From: Porogramme epimiltina
Lineage: Eukaryota > Basidiomycota > Agaricomycetes > Polyporales > Polyporaceae
Assembly (NCBI GenBank): GCA_900155495.1
Contig: FTLJ01000896.1
Span: 1 to 22,563, forward strand
DNA: 22,563 nt
Direction: 5' to 3'
The notes under the pieces are model-generated. The model worked only from the letters and a program-made list of their open reading frames with translations, was not told the DNA's origin and did not search any database. Within the stretch, counting starts at the first letter, position 1. The number at the start of each line of letters is the position of its first letter. Both the position numbers and the translations under genes were made by a program. Positions 1 through 9,140 of this stretch are shown here, piece after piece.

Positions 1-136
1 TTTGTGCTTGCGAGTTTGGGTACCTGCAAGTTTTCTTACTTGTGAGTATCCCACTTGCGAGTTTTGTGCATGCGGGCTTTCGTGCATGCGAGTTTTTCAC
101 CTGTGAGTTTTCGTACCTACGAGTTTTCGTCCCGAG
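1..136. repeat. Degenerate 15-16 bp tandem repeat
   Basis: About eight and a half imperfect copies of a unit close to TTTCGTACCTGCGAGT lie head to tail. The GAGT-like core recurs at 12, 28, 44, 59, 74, 90, 105 and 121, with a fragment at 133, so spacing alternates between 15 and 16 bases. The array starts at the window edge and may extend further left. It is a minisatellite-like array; the open frame through it at 55-384 is low-complexity and not considered a gene. Confidence 0.85.
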
Positions 137-1840
137 GCCCAGGAGCCGACCCAAACATGGGAGTTTCGAGGCCTTCTGAGGCAGCTTGCGACTTTTTATT
201 TTTTACCCTAAATACGTGCCATACTCGCAACTTCCACCATATACAGCTGTTTGCAAAATTCGTGTTTGGGCGCTTTTTGCAAGTCGCGCGTCGCGCACGA
301 AAAAATCCGAAAAATAGAAAAAATGGCTCATGCGTAGACACGCAGCTGCGTGCTAGTTTTCACCTCAGAAGGAGTTATATATGAAGTATAGATGTACATA
401 TAGTATGGCGGCATGGTTTTGGACACATTGCTGGGTTCACAAATAAGGACGGAGCTGATGCCGTTGAAGTGGCATGCCAGCTGGCACTGATTACCACCCT
501 TTCTCCTACTTAATACTCTACCGTCTCATTCTGGAGGTTCGTGGTACTATAGCCCCTTCGCATTCATGTGCATCGCAACCCAGTATTCGCCAGCAGCAAG
601 CATCATGGCACAGTGCGCGCGTCCACATTTGGAGATCCTCCTGCCACGAGTTCCTTATCTCGCTGCCCGCGTACGCAGTGGGTGCCCGCCCACCACGCTG
701 CGCTGCCCGCCCCTCGGTCAATGCCGGACACAGATGACAGCACCAGCGCCCGGGACCGACTCGATGGGGCGCCAGCCTGCCGCGCGCACAGGCACGTACG
801 TCCACATGCTGTCCTCCCCGCGCCTGCCCACCGGTAATGCACCACGGGCCCGTTGCGCGTCCTGGCCCACGCTCGAGCCCCGTTGCTCCTAGCGCGGCCA
901 GAGCATCTCCACCAGTCCGTCCACGTGCGAAGTCTGCGCCACAACCCGGAGCGCCGAGCGAATTCGAAGCCCCCGTTGCCTGGGCTCTCTTCCTGTCCCA
1001 GTCGCTAAGCCGCCGTGGCTGACACCCCTGCGCTCGTGAGTATGACCGCGGACTCATCCCGGCCACAGGCCGTCGCCTGTACATGTAGCCTAGCCTCAAG
1101 TATGAGCATTCCCCCTTCCATCCTTCCATCAACCGGGCTAGGATGGCTGCCCGTCAGCGTCTCCGCCAAGTGCGGGACTTAACTTGTAAGTAGGCCAACT
1201 TGTGATAGACACGCTGTCCAAGTTGATCGAGTTACGCACGACATTGGATTTGGACCAGATCCCCAAGTGGGGGGGGGTATTCATGCTTTGAGGGGGAGAC
1301 TGGAGTGAGTGTGTCATGGGCCGTTCCCATCGCGGATCAGCTCGTGGCTGCTTGATTGTACATTGAACAGAAGTGATGGCTACAGTACAGTCTTTGAAGT
1401 ATTGAACGCCGTAATGTGGCTCCGTGAACATCCCTGCAGCAAGTAGATCTCGTTTTCTGGAAGCATACACTTTGCGGATACATTTCCGCAACCTGTTATT
1501 GACCGCCGAAAACGTCGGAAGCCCCAGTCGTCCCTCTGGTAACCGCTTTCCCGGTGAGAGATGGGAAGCGGCGATGTATATTACTTAGCCTGCCTGCCGT
1601 GTGGCCGATCCCCCATCTCCTGGTCCGAGAATCAGTCGTATCCGCTCCCAGATGATCTATCCAGGACGCCTTCTCTCCCAAAGGGTTCAGGCATCCCTGT
1701 CTTCCCGTCAACAAGTGCTCTTAGACGTCTCCGCTTTCCCGCCCCTTGCCCTGGGCTCTGCCTCTCCCTCTCCTCACGACTTCTTAAATGAGTCCACCAC
1801 CCATCCGTGATATCTTTCCACGCCCCCCCCTCCCTCAGCA
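137..1840. other. Intergenic region without a convincing gene
   Basis: Several GC-rich open frames occur here, the longest on the minus strand at 518-1132, but none shows a domain, consistent codon bias or splice structure. A run of nine G lies at 1269-1277. From about 1700 to 1840 the plus strand is pyrimidine-rich, as is usual for fungal 5' leaders, and probably belongs to the promoter and leader of the zinc-finger gene starting at 1841. Confidence 0.6.
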
Positions 1841-3948
1841 ATGGCCACTGCCCAGCCTATCTCTTTCACCGCTTCTGAGCCACAGGACTTCTCCATGGGT
1901 TCCGGGCTTTTCACCGGCCTCGATGACTCCTCCTTCAATCCCTCGTCGTACACACGGCTCTTCATGGGCGACCCCTTGTCCTTTCGTTCGGGTTCCTTCG
2001 GCGGTAGCTGCTTCTACCCTAGCATATCCCCTAGCCAGCTCCTTGGTCCACTAGAGTGAGTGTCTCCCTCTCTCGCATCGCACATTGGAGACCGTGGATG
2101 CAGGGGATAATTCCCGCGCATAGCGAAAAAGTCATTACTCCTTTCCCCCAATTACAATGCTTACTTCGCTTCATATAAAAGTTTTTACTCATTACCAAAC
2201 CCCCTTAGCCCCAACGACTTCAAGCTTGGCAAGATGTCGTCTTCCCTTGAGAGCGACGTCGGCTCGATCATGAATCCCCCGGCGATGCTTAGGTGCGAAG
2301 AAAATTTAGTGAGCCCTATTAGCGATTAAGGGGCCCGTTTGTAAGCTTATCCCGCGCGCAGTGCCGCGATTACACCTGCTGTGGGCTCAACCTCAGCGAT
2401 CTCCACGCCCTAGTCAACCACTTTGAGGAGCGGCATGCCGCCGTTCGCGGCCCCTGTGCCCCTCAACAGCCCCTCCCACTAACCCTCTTCACTTCTGCAG
2501 CACCCCAGACGACGGCCACTTATTTTTTTGACCCATGCCCTGCCAGAGGCATTTTCAATCAGTCACAGCAACCCTCCCGCATGCAGCAAGCAACCGCATA
2601 CCAAGGTTTCGATCCGGACGACATGGAGCTCTATGTGGACCAGAGCACGAGCACCCCGTCATCCGGAGTATCATCCCCGCCAGATACTCTCATCTTCACA
2701 CCCGGCCACCCATCTCCCACATCGTACTCTGCCGCTCCATCTCCTCACGGCAGCCAGCCTGTTTCGCCCATCTCAACTTTCGACACGACACCCGTCCCTC
2801 CCTCCTGCGCTCACCACTCTGCCGCCCTCGGTAGCCTCTGGACAAGCGTGGAAGCGGACCCAGTGGGTTCTGTGCCGCAGGCAGAGGACGCGTTCAACGC
2901 ATACACTAGCCTCTCAGACCACTCTAGCCCTTTCCTGGGCGGCTCGACCCTCGAGTCGGGCCCCAACATGATGTTCGTGCAGCAGCAGAGCACGGTGCCA
3001 GGCCGCATGAATGCGCAGGGCGAACAGGCTGTGTACGCGCCCCCTGCTCTGCTCCTCAGCAACAGCTCTAGCAACACCCCCGAAACCACGCCGGCATCCT
3101 CGCGCGTCGCCTCTCCCAGCCCGGGCGGCTCTGGATACAGGAGCGTGGCCCCCGACGCCCAGGTGTCATCGTCGAGCGCACGCGTGTCCACCTCTGGCGC
3201 CCGCGCGTCGATGACGCTCTCGCGGCCCGCGTCGAGCCTGCTGTTCCCGAAGCGGTTCAAGTGCCCGAAGCCAAACTGCAGTAAGTCGTACAAGCAGGTG
3301 AACGGGCTCAAGTACCACATAACGCACGGCTCGTGCAACTTTGCGCTGCAGGAGCTGCTTGCGAACAAGCGCAGAGAGAAGGCGAATGCAGCGGGTGAGA
3401 GCGGCATGCTCGATGGCGAGGTCACGCTCAGCGAGGAAGAGCTCCGGGAGATCGAGAAGGAGGCCGAGCGCCGGCTGCGGCCTTACCCGTGCGGCGTCGG
3501 CAAGTGCGAGCGGCGGTACAAGGACATGACCGGGCTGCGTGAGTGTGGCTTTGGGCTTTTCATTTCCTCCTCGACGGTCATATTTGAACAGGGTTTGTGT
3601 ACAGGGTACCACTACCGGCACTCGCGCGACCACGGCGCGATGGGGCTCGGGCTCCTCGTGACAGGGCAGCGCGAGCGCGAGTGCATGCAGGTCGTCGCCG
3701 TCGACCCAGTATGCGCTACGGACGCCGATGAGGCAGAGGGCTCCGGAGACGCCGTTCGGGCGGGTCACCACGGTGCAGAAAGTGTTCCCCACACAGCCAA
3801 CGTACCAGAGCGCATTACCAAATTTGTCCCAGCACGCGCACCAGCCTCAGCAGTAGCAGCAGCCCCAGCGGCGCTACGTGTTGGGCATGCGGCGGCGAGT
3901 GTGTCTCTGACCTCGCCCCTGCTCCTGCATCCTGCTCTTGCTAGATAA
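1841..3948 (+). CDS. Sfp1-like split C2H2 zinc-finger transcription factor
   Basis: Model: 1841-2055, 2209-2308, 2362-3538, 3605-3948, all GT-AG and phase-consistent, about 611 residues. Three C2H2-type fingers are visible: residues 106-130 (CRDYTCCG then DLHALVNHFEERH), 406-430 (FKCPKPNCSKSYKQ, GLKYHITHG) and 482-507 (PYPCGVGKCERRYKD, GLRYHYRHSRDHG). Between the first and second is a long Ser/Pro/Thr-rich, presumably disordered stretch. The wording of these fingers and their wide spacing match fungal Sfp1-type split-finger proteins; yeast Sfp1 acts in the nucleus on ribosomal-protein and ribosome-biogenesis genes downstream of TOR signalling. That role here is inferred by family. The ATG at 1841 sits in CAGCAATGGCC behind a CT-rich leader. 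The 3' end is doubtful: after the third finger the other forward frame (3662-3856) gives a more protein-like tail, so a one-base indel near 3662-3700 or a shorter protein is possible. Orthology is likely but not proven. Confidence 0.8.
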
Positions 3949-4795
3949 CACACTCGTGTCCTCCCCTTGCTCGCATCCAGTCGGCGGCGAGGAGGGGGAG
4001 TGTACTACCCACTCACCTTCTCATCTACTGATACGCATTAAGTATCGCTGCGCAGTGCAACTAGTACTGGCCCGTATAGCACACGGCCGGCCTGCTCCGC
4101 CCATTTCATTTCTGCTCGTTTGTCGTTAGCTTTTGTTTGTATATATCCGTATGATTACACAGGTCACCAGGCGGATATTATAGCGGAACGCAAGCGTGCG
4201 GGAGGGGAACGGAAGTCTCAGATTAGGATAATACGCTACGGGGGTATATAAGGAGTACGGCGAGATAAGGAAATGTACGTAGCACGTGGTAAGGGACGTA
4301 GATACACGCGGTACTGATGACGCAAGAATTGCAGTCCGAACGTCCGATATTACAACAGATATCGATGAAAAACCTGGCGGTGCGGGCTTGCGGGTGGGGA
4401 AGTATTGTCCACAAAGAGGCCGTCGACGGTTGTCTAGATCAATGAGCTGCTCCTATTCTGAGCCCTTCACCCTCTCCCCTCATTTTTAGCGCGCCGCAAC
4501 CGCGAAACGAAATATACCGTATCCATTGGCCGCCCATTCACACAGACCTGACACACTGCGCACTCGACACCGGATATGGCGGGAGCGGCCAGCAGGCGCT
4601 GCCAGCCAGCCCCGCTTCAGGTACGTTCACCCTCTTGCATATATTATTATTGATATCACCGCCGTGGGTCATGGCCCATGTGCTCTTGCATACCACGCAC
4701 GCATGTATGTACATATGATGCACTCACATGCCACCACCCCTGCCCACATGACCTCTTGTCGCCCCGCCAACCGTGGCCACTGGCTTCCATGCCAA
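3949..4795. other. Intergenic region downstream of the zinc-finger gene
   Basis: No open frame here has domain content or plausible splicing. The segment includes the 3' flank of the Sfp1-like gene, short AT-rich patches around 4636-4656, and repeated ATG/CAT-rich words around 4690-4750. It carries no recognisable coding signal. Confidence 0.55.
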
Positions 4796-4995
4796 ATAAA
4801 TGAAAAACCAGGTCGATAAAAAGCGTACAAACGGGGTTCTGGGGCTGATAGGACCACTTATAGAACTGTAATGGGTGCCTGGTCAATGCACGTGTTTCTT
4901 CCAGAATCGCTAGCGGAGGATTATGATAGTAAGACATATCAAAAAGCTACAAGAAGAGCCATTTTGCGCACAATTTGAACCAGTGGCACCAGAGG
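4796..4995 (+). repeat. Diverged solo copy of the inverted-repeat element
   Basis: This stretch aligns by eye, in the same orientation, with 17265-17465 in the left arm of the large inverted repeat. Shared landmarks in order are a gaaaaacc/gcaaaaac start, GCTGATA, GTAATGG, a CCTGG-TCATGCACG-GTTTCTT core, CAGAAT, GATAGTAA, AGCTACAA and a final CCAGTGG. Similarity fades after about 4995, where the purine-rich tract begins. The other parts of the arm, including the GC-rich segment, are absent, so this is a fragment or a more diverged family member. Confidence 0.7.
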
Positions 4996-5440
4996 CCGTG
5001 ACGAGAGGTTAGAGAGAGAGGGCGAGAAGTCGGACGAAGTCGTAAACGGCGAGACGAAGACGAGAATGAGGATGCGGGGACTGGACAAGGCGAGACGAGT
5101 GCACACGGGCACACGAGAATTGGAGGAGCGCGAATAAGTATTATTCAGGGGCGACGAACGACTAGTTTACACAGAGAGAGAGAAACGAAAAATGAACGAT
5201 TGAGCGAAACAAGACCCGGAGAAACGAGAACGAGAGCTGTGCAACGCAATTCAGCAGAAAGGAGGGCAGAGAGATCAGGGAGTGTGGAGCGAAAGAACGA
5301 AGGAGATGCGGTGCACGCGCCGTCGGGGCGCTCACAATGACATCGGGGAGACGTCGACGACAAGGAGTAGAATATGACTATAGTAAACTATCATAGATTA
5401 GTAGAAACGGATACTGAGAACGAGATAGACGCGTATCGGG
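4996..5440 (+). repeat. Purine-rich GA/GAC low-complexity tract
   Basis: The plus strand is dominated by short words such as GAGA, CGAGACGA, GAACGAG and GGAGA, with few long pyrimidine runs. There is no constant period, so it is low-complexity rather than a true tandem array. The minus-strand open frames across it (for example 5145-5363) are Ser/Leu/Pro-rich by composition and are not supported as genes. It ends near a CpG palindrome, gctcgcgcgagc, at 5449-5460. Confidence 0.6.
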
Positions 5441-5660
5441 AAACGAGCGCTCGCGCGAGCGGGAGACGGGAACGGGTGCGGACGACGAGTCACGTGTCGG
5501 GGTTGGGGTTGTGATGTGGCATTGTCCGGAGGCAGCCGTCGTCATTTTGGGGGTCGGGCCACGCCGTGGCAATCAAGAGCCGGTCGTGGCCGTTCTGGAC
5601 GCGTTTTGGTGCATTTTCGATTGGGTGCACGCGCCGGATTGGCAAGGATCGACGTGTTGC
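5441..5660 (+). repeat. Diverged third copy of dispersed repeat family B
   Basis: The order of words GAGCGGGA, GGAACG, GTCGGGG, a TGTGATGTGGC-type block, GTCCGGAGGCA, ATTTTGGGGGTC and TTTTGGTGCA-GTGCACGC parallels the clearer copy at 22120-22330. Spacers differ and there are insertions, so this is a weaker match than that between the copies at 13590-13825 and 22120-22330. Orientation is the same as the 22120 copy. Confidence 0.45.
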
Positions 5661-6095
5661 GGGCTGGTGGGACACTGCACACCTGAGCAGGATGCTCGTC
5701 ACCAGGGGCGTCAGACAATGACAGAAGCACAACAAAACAGAGCGACCGGGCGTGCATGCCTCCCACCCCCGAGCGGACTTAGGGGCTTTCGAGACCGCAA
5801 ACCTAGGTGAAAGAAAATTGCAAAAGATCAACCGCGCCCTATAGCGAGGGCCGACGCGACGGATGCCGAGTGGGAGAAAGGGAATCAAAGGGATTATGCT
5901 GGAGGCCTTACGATGGTCCAGTCGGTCGTCCCAAGCATGCGATGTGAGTGACTTGCGTGCAAGGTTGGTTTGGCCAGCTGTGATGGATGAAATATTAATG
6001 AAAGGGGAGGGAGGCGATGAGAGGTGAAGGAGCATGGGATCAAGGAGGCGTGGAGAGGTTGATATTAGTTGCTACGTGCTGGCTGACACAGCGAG

Positions 6096-6130
6096 TAATC
6101 TAATCTAATCTGATCCGATCTAATCTAATC
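6096..6130 (+). repeat. TAATC pentanucleotide microsatellite
   Basis: Seven consecutive 5-base units are present: three TAATC, then TGATC and CGATC, then two more TAATC. The substituted central units show the array is not freshly expanded. Confidence 0.9.
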
Positions 6131-6179
6131 TATGTGGCTGGGCGATCCCGTCGACGTTTGGGCGCTTCTGACTCGTTTT

Positions 6180-6213
6180 CCGCACATCTTCTGCTTCCGC
6201 ACATCTTCTGCTG
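6180..6213 (+). repeat. 17-bp tandem duplication
   Basis: The unit ccgcacatcttctgctt is followed immediately by a second copy that differs only at its last base. It lies in a pyrimidine-rich stretch (about 6170-6340) upstream of the decayed transcription-factor locus and could be part of an old leader or promoter. Confidence 0.85.
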
Positions 6214-6564
6214 TTCATCACTTCCCCAAAACCCGCCTTGCTACCCCCTCCCTTGCTTTCCCAATTTTCACGGCTGGCCTTTCTGGCCTTTGAACCTCAC
6301 GTGCATCAGCCCTCCTCCCTCAACACCCGCTTGCGATAAAGGTCAGGAATAACGCGGTGACATGGTCGGGTGCCGCGGCGGTGGACATGATGGCGGAGGC
6401 AGGGCGGCGTTTGTGGACGTTATAGAAGAGCCTCAACGACAATCCATACTAGAGAACTCTCGCCCCTCAAACGAGGTCGAGTACGTGCGCTTCGACGTCC
6501 CATGGGGGCCCGAGCCATGCGCCCTGGGAGTCACTGTAGGGTCATGTACATCCCTCTAGAACAG

Positions 6565-6776
6565 CCGCACATCGTACGTCAAATCACTCATGAGACGGAT
6601 GGGTAAGCTGAGTCGTCAAATGCAAGATCCAGATGCCCTTGATTTGGAGAGCCTTCTCCGGAGGGGCATCTTCTGCCACTCCGAGGGTGTCATGAAGTTC
6701 CCCCAGATGCAGTTGCAGCGCAACAACCTCACCCGCAACCCCTCGCTACCCGACGAGGTCGTGTTCGTCTTCGACG
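6565..6776 (+). CDS. Possible orphan exon, unknown protein
   Basis: An open stretch is bounded by an acceptor-like ctctagaacag and a donor-like GACG/gtgagg. It encodes a basic, helix-prone segment (RTSYVKSLMRRMGKLSRQM) followed by DPDALDLESLLRRG and a hydrophobic VVFVFD end. The first part resembles the linker and coiled-coil that follow the Zn2Cys6 cluster in many fungal transcription factors, and it lies just upstream of such a gene's remnant. No cysteine cluster could be found upstream between 6360 and 6560. Splicing onward to about 6838 gives a stop soon after, so it may be the decayed 5' end of the locus at 6972-9140 or an unrelated fragment. Confidence 0.3.
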
Positions 6777-6875
6777 GTGAGGCCCAATCTCTGTTCATCG
6801 ATTATGTGGGTTTCTGATTGCACCTCACTTAACAGAGGGCACACCGTCTTTAAGCGTGTGTTCATGCGCTGATAA

Positions 6876-6894
6876 GACTGTCAACGTGACAGTC
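6876..6894. other. Short perfect hairpin
   Basis: gactgtc and gacagtc form a 7-bp perfect stem around a 5-nt loop. It lies between two exon-like segments of the decayed locus; function unknown. Confidence 0.4.
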
Positions 6895-6971
6895 GATCCC
6901 CGGACTAGCTAACTGACCGTACGTGACGCGGCGAGCTCGCGGCGGCTGGGCGCGGGCCAGACTGTGCTTCC

Positions 6972-9140
6972 ATGACCGCCAAGATCATCGATATCCCGTA
7001 CATACTACCCTATGCATCGGTTGTCCTACGAATAATCGTGAGTTTTTGTTCAATCAAGTTGGGGTCGGGGTCTGAAGGAGTGTTAGACCATCGCGATCCT
7101 TGCGGAGCAGAAGGTGCAATGCCTCGGCTTACAGCGCTTCCGCATGCGCACTTCGCCCATGATGGTGTGTGTTCATACAGACCTCGTCTTCCCCCCGTCG
7201 TGCTCATTATTCTTCTACAGAGCCGAGGACATTCGGCCCGGGGTTGTGCAGCGCGCTCTACGTCCGGCCCAGCAACTTCTTCCCTTCCTACTACCTTGGG
7301 CTCGTCATCACAGACCAAGACTTTCCGCCCTACGCGCTCATCAGCGTGAAGGAGGTCGAGAGCTCGACAAACCAAGGCCTCCTCCTCGAGGATATTGGCT
7401 GTCTGGACGCGCGCCAGATACCCGGCGGCGACATCGTCGTCGAAGGCGGCTTGATAGCGGGACAGAAGCGCAAGCGGGACGACGGAAGGGGCAAGGGCGT
7501 ACCGCGTGGGGAGCAGTATCCCGAGCTCGAACGCGATTTCTTCCTTCCCGGCGCCAAGCCCTTCCTTGGTTTGGACGGAGACTTTGTGCCCAAGGGCATG
7601 CACGAGGCCGATCTCTCCAGCGTGCCCTGGCAGCACGATGGGCTAGGGTACGGTTCTGTAGTCGATCTTCTCGGACGGCTGCGTCCCAGCCCGAGGGCGA
7701 GCAGCAGAACAAGCATGATCTGTACGCAGCTGCTCTCTCCGGTTCCACACGTGTGTTCACTGACTTGAAGCTTCGCGTGCGTGCGTGGGCATGCGTCCGC
7801 CTGTCTGCCCCATAGCCTCGATATATTCATCCAGCACCGCTATCAGTGCATATTCGACGTGCACGTCGGCCGCTTCAAGGCGTCCCTCTTCCACCCCACC
7901 GCCCCAAACCTGCACCCGTCGCTCGTCAACGCCCTCCACCTCCTCGCGTGCTACTTCTCCCGCGCGCCGGCGTACACCGAACTTGAGCCGCACTTCCTTG
8001 AGCGTTCCCTCAGCGGCATCGCTGACGCTCTCCAGCGGTCGGACCGCACCGTGCACGTCCTCCAAGCGTCCTGCCTCCTCGTCGTTCACTTCTTCGGGCA
8101 CGGCCCCACCCCCGAGGGCTACTACCCCTCCTCCATCGCCGCGCGCCTCGCCGTCGGACTCGGCCTGCACCAGATCCCGCAGCGTGACTGGTCCCACCAC
8201 CGCGCCGCCGCGGCTGCCACAGCCGCTTCGCCGTACCCACAGCAGGCCCCCGCGCCACTCAAGGCGTCCGTGCTGCTCAGCCCGCCCCTGGACGAGATCG
8301 AGTACGCGGAGTGCATCGCCGCGTTCTGGTAGAATGTTTCCGTCGACCGCGCATGGACCGTCGCGACGGGTCTGCCCACCGCGCTCGCAGATAGAGACAC
8401 TTGGGCCGTTCCCGATCCCTGACGACCCAGAAGTACGTGTTCTTCTGCCTCTTCCTTCTCTGTGAGCGCTCCACCCCAGCTGAGCGCACCGTCCGCTTCC
8501 ACTTCCCCGCCGCGGCGATTTGCAACCGTAGCCCACGCTCAAAGACGCGCCCCCCCAGCCCTTCCCCGACTGCCACCTCTCCGACTAGAGAGACAACGCC
8601 GCGCTCCGCGTACGTGCTATCGCCCTGTACGAGTGCACCGCACGCTTCTCCTCATGTATGTCCCCGCTCCTCCCTCTTCACAACACACGCTCGCACACTC
8701 GCTGACCCACCCCCCTTCCCGCGCCTGCACTTGTCCGTCACCAGTGAGCCACGACGAGGGCCGGGCCGCGCAGGAGACGGCGGTCGCGTAGTTCGCAGCG
8801 GGGCTCGAGACGCACGCGTGCCGCAGTACGGCGTGTCGTTCCTCATCGCGAACATGGACCGCGCCGCGCTCAAGATGTTCGCGCACGCAGCGGCCGTCCA
8901 CCTCCTTCGTGACGAGCTTGAGCTCGCGCGACGCGTACCAGCGCTGCGTGTGGGCCGCGAACCGCACCGTCGCAATCATCCACACCGTCGCGAACGCGGA
9001 CTATGGGCTGCTGTATCACATGCTCGCGGTGAGTTTCGCCGTGCCTTTTGCTTCTATATATCTCTCTGTGAATAGGTTCCGTGGACGTGTTGATGCTAAC
9101 GCAGTCCGCTCACAGACGTGCTGGCGGTGGGCGGCGGAGG
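6972..9140 (+). pseudogene. Decayed fungal-specific transcription-factor gene (Fungal_trans domain)
   Basis: Phase-consistent exon-like pieces are 6972-7037, 7087-7164, 7223-7647 and 7816-8329. The third encodes an unrecognised segment with a basic nuclear-localisation-like QKRKRDDGRGK. The fourth is clearly the fungal transcription-factor regulatory domain: LDIFIQHRYQC, HPSLVNALHLLACYFSRAP, ALQRSDRTVHVLQASCLL, EGYYPSS, ARLAVGLGLHQIP and EYAECIAAFW. The family then continues with FWxxxxxDRxWxVxxGLP, and these residues are present (VDRAWTVATGLPTAL), but a TAG at 8330-8332 interrupts right after FW. Further in-frame stops are TGA 8420-8422 and TAG 8789-8791. Later domain pieces sit in different frames: RDNAALRVRAIALYE (8589-8655), FLIANMDRAALKMFAHAAA (about 8840-8900) and SSRDAYQRCVWAANRT onwards to 9028, with a last piece CWRWAAE at 9116-9140. 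No Zn2Cys6 cluster was found. Sequencing or assembly error is an alternative to decay. Confidence 0.65.

Noticed and set aside
1..136. CRISPR-like array
   Set aside because: Units are contiguous without spacers and are too short and variable; it is an ordinary tandem repeat in a eukaryotic context.
1..136. Telomere or subtelomere repeat
   Set aside because: The unit does not resemble the TTAGGG-type repeat of fungi and has 15-16 bp periodicity.
518..1132. 204-codon minus-strand open frame
   Set aside because: GC-rich, Arg/Gly/Ala-dominated translation without domain, overlapping open frames in several other frames; typical of chance open frames in high-GC DNA.
2811..3792. Long minus-strand open frames opposite the zinc-finger gene
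   Set aside because: The plus strand carries three matching zinc fingers with proper splice sites; the minus frames are shadows.
8330..8393. Treating GTAGAATG...CTCGCAG as an intron that removes the premature TAG
   Set aside because: It would delete the conserved VDRAWTVATGLPTAL part of the domain, so a nonsense change fits better than splicing.
7757..8542. 261-codon minus-strand open frame opposite the transcription-factor domain
   Set aside because: It is the antisense shadow of the domain encoded on the plus strand at 7816-8329; Gly/Arg/Val-rich with no motif.
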